A stretch of 64,000 nt of DNA from Epiperipatus broadwayi (taxonomy: Eukaryota > Onychophora > Udeonychophora > Euonychophora > Peripatidae): the NCBI GenBank assembly GCA_028023455.1, contig JAQFVV010012498.1, positions 684,001 through 748,000 on the forward strand, in the 5' to 3' direction. Positions within the stretch are counted from its first letter, which is position 1. Every line of letters starts with the position of its first letter. This document shows positions 10,682 through 24,002 of this stretch, in pieces. The notes under the pieces are model-generated. The model had not been told where the DNA came from. It saw nothing but the letters and a program-made list of their open reading frames with translations, and searched no databases. The translations under genes were made by a program, and so were the position numbers.

Positions 10682-13600
10682 AAAATAAGCAATCATAATG
10701 GTTTCTTATGATAAAAAATTCAATTCATTATGAAAGATTCAAACTATATTATAAACTCTGAATACTTTTTTTTAAAAAAACAAATGTTTAAAATTGAGAA
10801 TAAAGACTAAATAATAACTAAATATTTTCCTAAATGTATTATTAATCAAATATAATAAATTGTGTGTAAATATGCTATATAAACTATTATTTGTATTTTT
10901 TAGCAATAATTTTAAACATTATCTTGAATTTAATAGTCATGGTGATTATGATGTGAAGTCAAAACATCCCATTCACTTTGATTTATTAAAATTAAAATAA
11001 AGCAAATTAAAAATAAAATAAAATAATATAATGTACATTTTCAAATTTATTTTTTGCATAATTAATTGATCTATCATTTAATCTTTTTTAAAAAAACATT
11101 ATTATTATTTTTTACTATTGAAATAAAAATTGTTTAAAAATGTATTTGCATTAACATAATGATAAAACTTTGCTGTTTGCATTTTATGAGAGACTTTTTG
11201 CTTTCCAATTTTAATATTAAGAAAATAATTAAATAAAAATTAGATAAGGAAATTTTATTTTAGCTAATTTATTTTTAGTGCAATTTATTACTGTATAAGA
11301 TCGACATTTTTTGTCTTATGAGAGAGATCTCTTGCGAGATGCAGCATTCTATTATATGGAGTATTATAAAATGGCAGACATTTTTTGAAAGATTACTATA
11401 ACCAATATTTTCAAAGTAATAAATAAAAATTAATAATGATTACTATGATGAACCTTTGATTACAACTGCTAATAAAAATCAGACAATGTTTTTCCAGTTT
11501 TCTTTTTTATAATTAAAAATGATTTCCATTTTTTTGATTATGTATTCAAAAGATTGCAATTCTTTCAAAATACCTTTTTTGCACCTCATAAAAATATTTT
11601 ATTTTATGTTTATTTCATGTGAATCAAACTTTTGTTAAATTTTTATTAGCAATATGTTTTTCACTTGAATACTTATATTTTTAAATTCATATTTTGCTTT
11701 CAGATATTTCAAATATACAACAGTGTATTAATGTCATATCATAATTACCAAAATAAAATGCACTTTGATAACTGTATACAAATGCCTATTATAATAATCT
11801 TCCTTAAATAATGAGCAATATCTTTATTTTGTTAGCCTCTACATTTTTTTTTTTTTATCACTTTAAGTTTTACATTTAATACTTTTTTCTAAATGTAGAT
11901 GCTATTGAAGACATAATAAAATAAAAAATGTATTGCAATAGTTAGATATAAGTAAGATAATAATAGATTGTTAGATGTACTAATGTGTTTAAGTTAAAAC
12001 TTTTACAGTTGCTTTCATGTTAGCAAAAAATAATTACAGTACTCTAACATTTTTAAATCATTCATGTTTTAAATGATTTAGTTTATATAAACTTATCTGT
12101 TGTGAAGAAACACTATTTTTCTATCATGTTCTACAATTACAGTATTTAATAATGATTGTAAAAACGTGATATTTTGATTATTGGGAATTAATAACCTGTC
12201 CTCAAGCTGAATAACCACTTATATATAGAATTTTGCAGAAAAAAATGTTACTAGTTAAAGATTAATTTTTTAATCCATAAATTAGTGATATGACATTTTT
12301 ATTGTAATAAATATCATTACTGATTTTAAATGAAGCTATTCACCTTGTTAATGGGATAATAAAGTACAAAACTGAAATTAAAAAAAAAAAACAAGTTAAC
12401 AGCATGCAATTATATAAATTACCATTTGAAAAATAATTTACAATAAATGAAAGAAATAAATTAATTGAAAAGTTAACAGGTTCCTTCATATTCTTCTGTA
12501 GTGCAAGATAAGATATCTATTAGTCCTAAAATAATTTACTATTAAAAATATACAATATTACTTTACAAACCATTAATTATTTTTAAATCAAGTATTTCTT
12601 AATATAAAAGAAAGAAAACCAAAGGTTATATATAAACACTGTATTAAAATCCAAAATTGCTTCTTTTAATTTTTTTTAAAACAATTTAAAAAATTTTAAA
12701 TCAAAGAATATACTGGAAAAATTAACTATAACATTCAAAGCCCTTTGGGCAAAACTGCCCATCTCCTACTACTGTTCAGTTTAATTACTCATGAAACAAT
12801 GACATAATTTCTATAATTATAATATGCCAAATAATCAGTAAAAGTAGTTCAATGTTTCCTTGGGTTTTTTTTTTTTTTTTAAATACAAAGCAAATACACG
12901 TTTGTAGAAAGAAGGGAGGGACTAGCAATCAACAAAGATATAATTAATTAAAATCAAATTTGATATATAATATACAGTACAATAAAAGCAACAAAAATCC
13001 AAGAGAATAAAAGATTTTTCACATATAATATTGAAAATTAAATTAATAATCAATGGCTTTAAATAGTTACTGATTATTTAAAATACTAATGTTTTCTGCC
13101 CAAAGGAAATTTTAGATATCTAATAAAAGTGTATAACAAAGAGTATTTGATTACAGTTTTTAGTGACTAAACTCTGCTTGAAGAAAAATACAAAGAATGT
13201 TTATCCATGTAATGTTTTATTAATTCACTGTGGGATAACAACTGTCCATTACAATCTTAAAATAAAAACTCTTCTCTACTAATTTATTACAGAAGAAAAA
13301 CTTCATATACATAAAACCAGGATATAGTGTGTTGTGTATATGTATATATGCATACATATATAAAAAATAATATGCTATATATATATATTGAAATATTCTG
13401 ACTCAATTTAAAATACATTTAAACTTATTTTAAAGAAAAGCTAGTCCTTTTCTTTTCTTAACTAAAAAAGGATAATGGTAATAAAATAATTTCAGAGACT
13501 GTAAGTAAAAAATAAACAAAGAGGTATATGACTATATAAAAAAAATATATTACGTTTTATTTTATGTTACATATGTTAAAATATTAAAACTTATACATTT

Positions 13601-13820
13601 TTTTTTTGGGGGGGGTGCAAAAATTTAATTCAGATGTATGAATTTAAAGAAAGATTATCTTTAATATATTATACATTATCATTAATATATTAAGTTTTCT
13701 GTACAGCTCAATTATAAAATCTTAAGAAATGGCAAAGTTATATTTACATATTGAAAAATTACACTAAATGAATCATAATAATGATGTCCCATTGAAATTT
13801 CAGCATATAAATTATTTCAG
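10682..13820. other. AT-rich, nothing recognised
   Basis: Long AT-rich stretch with poly-A/poly-T runs and small AT microsatellites (for example around 13376-13388). No coding or repeat structure could be supported. Confidence 0.5.
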
Positions 13821-15090
13821 AATAAAAATGTATGCTGCAGTGGCGAAAATGCCACTCAAATATAATGATGGTGAATACTGGGAAAAGAGAAGACAAAGAT
13901 TTCTTATTGGGAGATATAAAGTTAAGTGTGGTGAATAGATATAGTTATTTGGGAATCAACTTGAGTAATAAGAAAAATCGCTTGGATGAATGGGAGAAGA
14001 AAAAATTGATAAATGAAGCAAAGAAAAGAAGGGATTAATAAAGAAATTAACAGTATTTTCATATAATAAATATGACATAGGTAGAATTGTATGGAAGAGA
14101 GTGGCAGTAGCTGGGTTAACATACAGTGTTATGTGTTAGTAAAAAGGTATTAGATTGCTTAGAAAAAGTACAAAAAGAAGTAGGAAGACATGCATTAGAT
14201 GCTGACCTGCGGAAAGGAGGCAATTCAAGGAGAAATGGGATGGTCAAGTTTTTATATGAGGGATGCAAAAGGAAAATTGAAAATGTTTAGTAAATTGCAG
14301 TTTATGGATAATAAAAGAATAGCAAAAATAGTATTTGATTGGGTTACAAATAAAGGGCAGGCAACAAGATATGTGAGAAAGGTAATGCTGTATGCAGAAG
14401 ATTTGGATAAAGAAGTTATGTCAGTATACTTGTACAAAAGGTGGGATGATTGTGTTAGGAGGATTGTTGAGTGTTATAGTGGTAAGGAGTGGGATAGAAG
14501 AATAGATGCATTAATAAAGAATAGGGAGTTGGAGAGATGGAGAACTAGTATGGAGAGTAAAACGAGTTTAAATATATATAGAAGTAAACAGAATATTGAG
14601 TGTGAGTTAATTTATGATAATAGTAAGGAAAGTAGTTTATTGTTTAAGGCTCGAACGGAATCTTTAGCAACAAGGGAATATACACGTAAATGGAAAAATA
14701 TGGGTGATTTAGTATGCAAGTTGTGTAAGGAAGGCATAGAAAATATTAGGCATTTGTTACTTCAATGTAAATGCTTGGAAGCAGAAAGGGTACAAATAAT
14801 GAAGTTATGGAAGATTAAATATGAACAAAGTGATTATACAGAAAGTGAGTTATTGGGTTTTATGCTAGGTTTGGGAAAAGATAAGGGGGATTTATATAGG
14901 AAGGTCATGGAATTGACAAAGATTATGTTGTGGAAATGGGATGGAGCAGATTATGGGAAAACTTAGGGTGGACAATGGAAAAGGAAGGTAAAGTGGCTAA
15001 CAGGTTTCTCTGAGCATAGCTGCTGAGAGATTCCTGACTCCGTTTAAGGAGAAGTCACAGTGCATCACATCACATCATGTTTCAGGTCAA
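13820..15090 (+). pseudogene. LINE RT C-terminal part, 5'-truncated, frameshifted
   Basis: The first open piece (13832-14038) contains LLGDIKLSVVNRYSYLGINL, the post-palm YLGI-type block of LINE reverse transcriptases. A middle piece reads VLDCLEKVQKEVGRHAL in another frame. The last piece (14199-14966, 255 codons) starts with GEMGWSSFYMRDAK and contains a zinc-knuckle-like CKLCKEGIENIRHLLLQCKC, the usual C-terminal C-x2-C...H...C motif. At least two frameshifts separate the pieces, and stops occur at ~14136. The catalytic palm lies upstream and is missing, so the copy is 5'-truncated. The 3' end carries short CATCA-type repeats at ~15061-15077. A second copy of the same family lies near 45 kb. 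The long last frame suggests moderate age. Confidence 0.75.
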
Positions 15091-15129
15091 ATTATTTGTT
15101 TTGGTTTCATTTCAACAAGTGTCCAAATC

Positions 15130-15773
15130 ACAAAAACAATCATCATCATCATCAACCATTATCAATCCACTGTAGGATGAAGTTCTCTCCAAGTTCAAGC
15201 CATCTTCTCTGACCTTTAGCTTCTCTTTTCCACATGACCCCTGCACAACTTTCTTATTTCTTCCTTTCTGGGTCTTTTATCTCTTGGAATCCAGTTTAAG
15301 AGTTCGATTGTCGATCTATTATCATCTTTTCTAGCAATATGTCCAGCCCAACACCAGTACAGTTTTTTAATTTTTTCATGGAAGTGAGTAACACCTGTTT
15401 GTTCTCTTACCCATATATTGCATTTTTCGATCTCTTCTTGTTATTCCCAACATGCATCTCTCCATACTTCTTTGAGTAATCTGAAGTCTCTGTATTGATC
15501 TTCTATTAAGTGTCTAAGTCTCAGATCCATAAGTAAGAAATGGTACAACACATTTATTAAAAAGCTTCCTTTTTCAAACACATGGACATATTTCCTTTTA
15601 GTATCAAGTTATTTCTACCAAAATCACTCCAACCAAGTGTAATTCTATAATTGATTTCATCCATTATGTTTCCATCTGTATTAATAATTTGACTAAGGTA
15701 TTTGTAACTGTTAACTTCTTCTAACTCATCATAATCAATCTTTATTTTCATATTTTTGAGAAAATCCATTAAA
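15130..15773 (-). pseudogene. RTE-like LINE 3' part (split copy)
   Basis: On the minus strand this encodes KIKIDYDELEEVNSYKYLSQ, then YRITLGWSDFGRNNLILKGN (15557-15740). These are the post-RT region of an RTE-like LINE whose 5' half lies at 16545-18545. A more decayed C-terminal tail and 3' end follow to about 15130. The 3' terminus has an ATCATC trinucleotide run instead of poly-A, as is common in RTE elements. The apparent start Met at 15820 lies inside the inserted DNA and is spurious. Confidence 0.75.
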
Positions 15774-16544
15774 CCCTTTTCCCGCCTCTTACGAGGCCTC
15801 TCGTCGACATCTGACGTCACTCTAACTCTGCCAGTTCTTATGCTAAAATATTCGTTTGACAGGTATTGATTAGGTTTTTAAAAGTTCTGTAAGATGGTGC
15901 CCTCTTCCGAATTATTTTACAAGTAAAAAATCAAAAAAAATGCATTTAAACCTAAACAAAGAAAGAACATTGTCAGTCATTGGTTGTCAGCGAGCTCTCA
16001 GCCGAAAAAGACATTCTGATTGGCTGGAAAGAACAAAGAAACCGCCTGATCAAAGAAAATAAAGAAAAACGCTGAGATTTTCATTTCGAATGCAATTTTA
16101 AGTATTAAAAAAATATAATTTCAGAAATTAAACTAGTTTTTTAAAAAATATACTAAAAAAAACAAAATTATTTTCGAAAAATATTGAAGATTTTAGTAAA
16201 AATATTTAAGATTTAGCAAAAAGAAATCTTTACTTTTCCAGAACGTAACATTGAAAAAAAGCATTTGCGTCACTACTTTTTTGTTTAGACATTCACTTTA
16301 TATTTGCCGAAATTGAATATATTTTATAATAAATAAATAACAATTTATTTTTGAAAGAACTCTCGTTCTCTTTCAATACCCTGAAAAATTAGTAATATAC
16401 TTTTTATAAACGTATCTGAGTTGAATTTAATATTATAGGCGAATATGTTTTAACAATAGGCTTTGTCTTCAGTTTGTGAGTTGGCCAATTAAAAGATTTG
16501 ATTTTTACCTCATACAACCAATAATATAATTAGCGGTTTAAGGG
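15774..16544. mobile_element. 771-bp piggyBac-type non-autonomous insertion
   Basis: The segment interrupts a LINE coding region and is flanked on both sides by TTAAA (15769-15773 and 16545-16549), which includes the TTAA target of piggyBac elements. Its ends start CCCTTTTCCCGCC (left) and, on the opposite strand, CCCTTAAACCGC (right). They agree at nine of the first twelve positions, as expected of short terminal inverted repeats beginning CCC. It has no transposase frame, and internal GC is higher near the left end. The CCC ends, TTAA duplication and exact fit into the LINE argue for a MITE-like piggyBac derivative. Confidence 0.7.
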
Positions 16545-18545
16545 TTAAACATTATTTTAGTTTTTTTAACATTTATCTTTAGTCCTACTTTCATCTGATA
16601 ACTCCTGCAACATTTCCTGCAGCTCTAAAGCATTATTTGCAAAAACAACTACACCATCTGCAAAATCTAAATGACTTAAATAATCTCCATTTACTTTCAC
16701 TCCTTTAGTTTCCCATTTTAATCCACAAAATACTTCTTGCAGCACTGCTGTAAAAAATTTTGGAGATATGGAGTCACGCTGTCTTACACCCTTCTCAATG
16801 TTGACTTTCCTAATATCATTATGTAATCTAATTGTTGCTGTTGAATTTTTATAAATATTCTTTAAAATATGACAATAGCCTGGATCTATACCTTGATGAT
16901 CCAATGCTTTAACCACTGAAGAAATGTTTATAGAATCAAATGCCTTTTCATAATCTACAAATCCAAAGCATAACAGCAACTCACATTGATTTGTCCTTTC
17001 TATAACTTCTCTCAATTCCTGGATATGATCTACTGTACTAAAACAACTTTTAAATCCAGCTTGTTCTCTTGGTTGGTAGAAATTCAATGTTCTCTGTAGA
17101 CGAGTTGTAATTATCTTGGTAAAAATTTTGTATAAAATTAATAAAAGGCTGATAGGTACATAATTTCTAATATCTTTTTTATCACCTTTTTAAAATATTA
17201 ATATTAATATTGCATTCTTCCAATCATCTGGTACATCTTAGATATTTGGTATATAACTTTGTTAAAAAAAAATTATATTTCTTCACCTACTTCTTTTAAT
17301 ATATGAATTATAATGCCATCATTACCTGGAGCCTTTCCTTTCTTCATACATTTAATTGCATGTCTCACTTCATTTAAAATTCTGGGCAATTCCGAAGATG
17401 TAATAGATATACGAGGTACTTGTTCTTTATTACTATATAAATCTGGATAGAAGTCTTCTACCCATTTCATGATGTCATCTCTCTTTTTAGTAATAATTCC
17501 ATCTTTTTTTCTTATTGCAGATATAAATTTCTTTCCAATACCAAAATGTTGTTTTACACTCTTGAGACTTTTATTCTCTTCTACAGCTTTCCTTGCTAGT
17601 TCACAGTTATATTTTCTTATATCATTTTCAATTCTTTTCTGCATCATTTTGCAAAATTCGAGGTATTCAATCCTTTTTAATGCATCATTTTTGTATATCT
17701 TCATATTCCTTCTTTTCTTCATAAATCCTCTCGTCTCAGTAGAAATTTTATTGGTCAATTGCTGCTTTTTTCTACCAGCTATCTTTGTTGCAGTTTTTAA
17801 AAGTGTATCAGTTATTTTCATATTACTTTCATTCAAATCTAAATCATGTTCAAAATCTATTAATACTTGAAACCGATTTGTAAGTTCTAGCTTAAATTCA
17901 TTAAATGTTTTGGAAGATTAGGGATATCAACTGTAAATATCGTTTTTCTTAATAATTTTTGTCTCTCTAGTTTTGCATTAACACGTATCTTACATCTTAC
18001 TAATCGATGATCACTTCCTGTGTTAAATTTATTAAGAACATTACAATCTTGAAATATGTATTTTCTGTTAGTCAAAATATAATCCAATTCTGCTGCACCT
18101 TCATTTGGATGCTCCCATGTCCATTTCTTTTTAACATTTTTCTCAAAAAAAGAATTCATAATATAAAGTTTTTCTTTTTCTGCAAACTCCACAAGTCTAT
18201 GTCCTCTCTCATTTCTATTACCATAACCAAAATTACCTACAACACTTTCATCTTTCATTTGTTTACCAATTCTAGTATTAAAGTCTCTTATAACAATTTT
18301 AAAATGTTGTTTACTATGATCAAAAGCCTTTTATACATCCATATAAAAAGCTACTACTACTTCATAACTATGAGAACTTGTTGGGACATAAACCTGAATT
18401 ATCTGCATTTGGTATCTGCTATTAAGTTGTATAACTAATCTTGCCACTCTGTCCGATACACCATCAATCTCCATAATGTTGTTCTTCCACTTTTTATTTA
18501 TAATGAATCCTACTCCACTTGAACAATACAATATTGTATTTTACT
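16545..18545 (-). pseudogene. RTE-like LINE: endonuclease and RT (split copy)
   Basis: The minus strand reads in order. An endonuclease segment (18531-18331: GVGFIINKKWKNNIMEIDG, QIIQVYVPTSS) is followed by the rest of it (18258-17887: GNFGYGNRNERGHRLVEFAE, TWEHPNEGAAELDYILTNRK, TGSDHRLV). Next is a linker (17836-17273) containing GKAPGNDGI. The RT palm (17087-16566) has QAGFKSCFSTVDHIQELREV, FVDYEKAFDSINISSVVKAL, GVRQRDSISPKFFTAVLQEV and LDFADGVVVFAN. The catalytic FADD is FADG here, and RQGD has become RQRD. Stops and frameshifts separate the pieces. A one-base frame change near 16590 precedes the insertion point. The copy begins inside the endonuclease, so it is 5'-truncated. Confidence 0.9.
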
Positions 18546-18599
18546 ATTTTACTCGACTAAGGTTAGTATTTATTTGAATAAACATTATGAAAGATGTTA

Positions 18600-18930
18600 T
18601 TTTTTATATATAAAAATGCTTGTTTACTTTTTTTTTCTCACTTTTTTATTCAAAATTTATTATCCTATTAGTTATTATAAAAATTTATTTTTTATTTGAA
18701 ACTTGTTGTCATTTATTTATTAACAAGTAAAAACATATTCCTATTTTTTAAATTCAACAGGTAATTTACAATTGATTTATTGATAATTTTTAAATATTAA
18801 AAAATAAAACATACGGGGATATTAAAAAATAGAACATACGGGAGTAAATATGCTTTGTATAATTAAATAAAAAACATGGCTGCCATTTGGTGTCTCTGCT
18901 AACTAATAAGTATGGTTTCTTAATTTATAT
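18600..18930. other. AT-rich spacer
   Basis: No coding signal. A short near-duplication around ACATACGGG occurs at about 18811 and 18834. The left terminal repeat of the adjoining hAT element would be expected here but was not recognised. Confidence 0.4.
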
Positions 18931-18939
18931 TTTAAGATA

Positions 18940-21006
18940 AAAATACTTTTCCCCCATAGATAAATGGTTGAACTTGAGTACAAAAGGTAATGATGCAGAT
19001 AGCAATGTTACAAAATCTCTTCAAGCAGGATCTTGTAATCAGAAAGAGACATCTAAAATGTGAAAAAAAAAATATGATGAGACATTTCTCCAATTTGGCT
19101 TTACTTTCAACAAATGTGATGGTAATGAACAACATCTTTGTTTAATCTGCAATATGTTTTGTCCACGCAGAGTATGTAACCATCAAAATTAAAAAGGCAT
19201 TTTGAATCCAAGCATCCTTTATATGTCAATAAAGCAAAAGAATATTTCGAACGACTATTAAAACTTCAAATAAAGAAAAAGAATATTTTAAAAAATTTAT
19301 AACTGTTAATGAAAAATACTTACTTGCATCATATGAAGTTTCATATCTGATTGCCAAAAATAAAAAGCCATACACCATTGGTGAAGATCTTACATTACTT
19401 GCTGTTATTAAAATGGTAGAAATACTTTACGGAGTGATGAAATTCAGAAAATTCCTTTGTCAAATGACACTGTGACTAATAAAATTTCTGATATTAGTAA
19501 TGACCAATTTGAGCAACTTATTACTAGGCTTAAAGAAAACCCAATATTTCCAATTCAATTGGACAAAATAACTGATATTTCAAAAATAACTCAATTATTA
19601 CTATATATCAGATACATTTATAAAAAAAACATTAAGGAAGAATTGTTATTTGTTGTTCTTTGGAAGAACATAACAAGAGGGGAAGACATATATAATAAAG
19701 TAGACAATTTTTTAAAAACTGAACGTTTAGAATGGAAAAATTGCTTTGGAGTATGCACAGATGATGCAAAAGTAATGACTGAAGAAATCATTTGTTAAAG
19801 CTTCTGGTAATAATTATGTAACTTTTACACACTGCCTGATTTATTGAGAGGCCCTTACACAAAAAAATTAGAAACTGAATTGAACAATGTGCTTCAGGAT
19901 GCTGTCAAAATTATAAACTTTATTAAAAGCCATGCCCTTAACAGCCATTTATTGTCAAATCTTTGTAAAAACATGGACTTTGAATGCAAAAATTTATTAT
20001 TACATGCAGAAATAAGATGGATGTCAAGAGGGCGAAGTTTAAGAAGACTATTGTTATTAAAAAAAGAAATTATTGTATTTTTAACTGAACAAAAATCTGA
20101 TCTTGCTGCTCTTTTTCAAAATGACTTATGGCTATCAAAGCTGTGCTATTTATCTGATATTTTTGAGAAGCTAAATGATCTTAACTTGTCTCTTCAAGAA
20201 AAAAATAGCAATATTTTTACTTCGAATGATAAAATTGAAAGTTTTATTTAAAAAATTAACATTTGGAAGAATAGGGTGAAAAATGATTCATTGGAATGTT
20301 TTCGACTATCGACAATTTTATAACTGAAAAAATAATTGTAAAACTTTAATTGCAAAAATTATTATAGATCACTTGAAAACCCTAGAAATACAGTTTTGCA
20401 AATACTTTATATCGAATTTAGATTTCAAAAAGTTATATCGAATTCAAAGACCATTTTTGATTGACATTAATGAGATTAATCACCTGCCATATGAAGCCCA
20501 AAAGGAATTTGCTGAGCTATCGAGTGACTCAAAATTAAAACTTGACTTTCCACAAAAATATTTGACTGAATTCTGGATCGGAGCTAGAACTGAATTTCCC
20601 ACGATTTCTGAAATGGCATTAAATCTTCTGCCATTTAGCCCCACATACTTATGTGAAATGTCTTTTTCAGCTTTAATGTATATTAAATCCAAATATCGTT
20701 CAATGCTGAAAAACGTTGAAGATGTTTTACGTCCAGCAGTATCAAATATTTTGCCAAGATTTAATTTGTTATGCAGCAAAAAACAAGCATATCTGTCTCA
20801 TTAAAACGTGATTTTCTTTCATTAATTTTTGTATATTTAAAACAAATCCTAAAACTACTTATTTTCATATGTATATTGTTTACCAAAGAAATAAATTAAT
20901 TATGGGAATATTTATTTCTATATCTATTTTATATTTAATATCTGGAATCACAAAAAAATCTTGATGATAAAAAGGGGTCATGAATGAAAAAGTTTAAGAA
21001 TTGTGG
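18940..21006 (+). pseudogene. hAT transposase relic, Buster/ZBED-like
   Basis: A BED zinc-finger region comes first (~19050-19260): KKKYDETFLQFGF, then CLICNM, then KRHFESKHPLYVNKAKEYFE, giving C-x2-C and H-x4-H ligands. The body follows in pieces, 19457-19798 (LEWKNCFGVCTDDAKVM, the DD-containing block) and 19844-20251 (ILLHAEIRWMSRGRSLRRLL-like and FLTEQKSDLAALFQ). The C-terminal dimerisation region is at 20373-20804 (SFSALMYIKSKYRSMLKNVE, then NLLCSKKQAYLSH). This arrangement is that of Buster-type hAT transposases, to which animal ZBED5-like proteins belong. Stops and frameshifts split it into at least four pieces. About 160 bp past the stop, AAAGTTTAAGAATTGTGG (to ~21006) resembles a hAT right terminal repeat on the opposite strand. 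The left end was not found. Confidence 0.85.
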
Positions 21007-23547
21007 ATTTAAAACAACTATAATCATCTTTTATTTGATTTGATTTGTGAATGTATAAAATAATTACATTTTAAATTAAATATGACTATAATTGTAAAAA
21101 AAAAATATTATTGTCCAAAGCAAAATGGATATGACAAAAATATTTGTTAACAAGAGTTAAGTAAAATAATCCTTAGAAAAAGAACTAAAAAAAATTATAA
21201 AAACAATATTATTGAACAGAATATAAAAAAAAAAAAAAACAGTGGTAAAATGGGATCAGGAAGAAATTTTTTTAATGCATGTTTAACAGAAAAAAATAAA
21301 ATCCCTTTCAGCAATGGTGACATTGACTTAAACTGGGAGATACTCAGATAATCTAGCTGATGAAATGAAGAAAATGAGGACTTAAAAAAGAATTGCTAAC
21401 ATTACCAGATATTACAAAATCCTTCCTGGAATATTTCTATTTTGTCTTTAACTGCTAATGCTATATCTGTGCTTAATTTTTTTTTGTATTTGCTAAGTAA
21501 TCTGTATTGAGAGATTATTGATATTATAATCTTAAAATATGACAATGCAAAGTAATTATTTAAAAAAGAATAGGTGCATAAATACTGCTGAAAATGCAAT
21601 AAATCGAATAAAGAAATAATTCTATGCTAATTAGATAATGATTTAATTACAAAAAAAAAAACATTTATTTTATTTCAGTTATGAAATTTATATATTGTTT
21701 GAATTAATCTAAAATATTTTTAATTTTGATGAAGGATGTCAAAAGCATTGGATCCCCCTCCCTGCGAATTCCAGAGCTATGAGCTGACATGGATGTTTTT
21801 GTGAGGGACCATTCCTGCATGCGAGAGGGGGAGGGCTAATCAAGGATAACTGAAAACTCAAATGTTAATTTATAAAATCTAAATGTTATACTGTATATAA
21901 TTATTTTACTAGTTTAAATGTCTAAAACAATAAGAAAAATTATTCTTTAAATAATTTGTTTTGTGACTTACTCTGGAGATGGAATATATTTAATTAAATT
22001 ATTTCTATCCTAATTATTTGAAGTTAATAAATAAATTTAAAATTTTTTGCTAATCTGATTTTTAAAATAAAATAAAATCAAGAAATGTACTCCCCCCCTC
22101 CATGACTATTAAAAATAACATATGTACATTTAGATATGTATCTAATAATAAATAAGTTTAAAATAAATAAATTATTTTAAATGGTTTATATAAATCTTAT
22201 ACTTTACTGCTAAATAAAAATCTGGATATGATCTCAAATTATGCACACACAAAAAAATTAAATTTATATATTATCTTTGTATAATTATTAAATATTATAT
22301 ATATAATATTTAAAACAAACAATAAAAATTATTTAGTTTTATCATCAAACAATAAAAATTATTTAGTTTTATCCTATTCTTCAGTTACTTGTTTTCTAAA
22401 ACTAACAATTTTTAATTTTTGACAATATATATATATATATTTCTCTTATATGGTTTATGACATTGATAAGAATAGAAATATCTTTGTCATCATCTATATT
22501 TAATAATTAATTTAAATATATTATTTGTACTTTATATGTGTTGATTAATCAGAATTGTGGTTATTATTTAAACTAAATATTACTAATCTCTGTATTTAAA
22601 AAAATGTTTGATTCATTTACTTATATAATTGCATCATATTCTCTGAGTTGGAATTCTGAAAAACATATGGGTGTGTATGTGCATATTTATAGCTTCCTTT
22701 TAAGTTCTCAGTCAGTGACCATTCATATAAAATTATAATAAAGGTGGTGATTATTGAAAAATATAGTTTTCCAATGCTTTCAATCCTTGAATGAAGAACA
22801 TTATTGGCATCTATTAGGAAGACTCAATATGACATATAATAATTATAGAACCAATAAAAACTATCGAACAATATATAGTTCTATATATCATATGCATCAG
22901 TTACTATTACATAAATGTAGGATCTAATTGTGGAGTATAATAAAAATATATTACCACAATACAATGTTTCTGGGAAAATAAAGGTTTTTTTTTTTTAATT
23001 CTTGTTATTTAATTATTTAGCATGCCATTAATATTGTCTGAAATCACTTGATCAATTGCCTGAGATTGAATATTTAATACACATTGAGCATTAAATGATT
23101 AAATTCTTCTCTAATCACTCAAATCTTTCTACAGAATAAAAATTATCATAGTCTGTACTGATTTTTATTGTTTATTATGTTTCACATAATACTGGAACAC
23201 AGATACAACAACAGCCTTCCAAACAATATTTAAGATATAGTCTCATCAATAATTTTCAAATCAACAATGGATTGTTGTGCTTATCTGCTTCAAAAATGGA
23301 ATTTAATGACTATCCAATAATCTGCAAAAATAAATAAATCCATAAATAAAGAACTATATGAAAAGGAATGGTAAAATACCACTAATAATAATCAAATCAT
23401 TTCTTGTTGCTTAATTAAAGTTTCTTCATAATTGGTATTTTTTTTTCATCTGATATATAAATATATTTTACATTTTCAGATAAAATAAATAATAAACTAC
23501 TTTTTCAAGATCTTGTCTGTGATTATATCTAATGTAGTAATCTATAT
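21007..23547. other. AT-rich region with minor repeats
   Basis: No coding remnant was recognised. A GC-rich patch at ~21750-21835 has CCCCCTCCCTG and, ~80 bases on, GAGGGGGAGGG, which could pair as a degenerate foldback. AT microsatellites occur at 22426-22440. Confidence 0.45.
22316..22373. repeat. 30-bp period tandem duplication
   Basis: A 28-base block starting CAAACAATAAAAATT is present twice without mismatch, 30 bases apart (22316-22343 and 22346-22373). Confidence 0.9.
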
Positions 23548-24002
23548 CAGGGGTGGCCAACTTTTGTGTTCATAAGATCTACTTTTTATCTTAAAAATGT
23601 ATTGCGATCGACTTGTCATAGCCGTAGTCTAAGTGGTGGGAGGTGTGAAAAACATACCATTTTTATATATCTACCTAGTAAAAAATAATTATTTAACGGG
23701 CCAAAAAACACATGTGGGGGGGGGAGGGATTAAAGCAACAATATTTATTGATTCAAATTAGCTATATTAAATCAAGATTAAAAATATTATTTTCAATAAT
23801 GATACGGCTTGGTGGACTTCACCTCTCTAGAATTTTTAAAAAAATTAGAACAAAAACAAAAATAACAAAAAAAAACTTGAAAATTTTGACTTAATTTATT
23901 TCACTCATTACCCAACAGCTCTTGCCAGATTGGCCTCGCGATCGACCAAAAATGGCTTTGTGATCGACCAGTGGATCACGATCGACTTATTGGACACCCC
24001 TG
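23548..24002. mobile_element. hAT non-autonomous element, 455 bp
   Basis: The ends form a terminal inverted repeat, CAGGGGTGGCCAA on the left and TTGGACACCCCTG on the right, one mismatch apart. The flanks ATCTATAT (23540-23547) and GTCTATAT (24003-24010) form an 8-bp target duplication with one mismatch, the size made by hAT transposases. Subterminal GATCGAC motifs recur near both ends, as hAT elements often show. The interior includes a G-run and no transposase frame; the 60-codon frame at 23712 is not convincing. Confidence 0.88.

Noticed and set aside
17469-18438. Plus-strand frames of 133 and 143 codons rich in Phe/Ile/Ser
   Set aside because: They are antisense to the LINE endonuclease and linker and show only composition bias.
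20480-20779. 99-codon minus-strand frame
   Set aside because: It is antisense to the hAT dimerisation domain.
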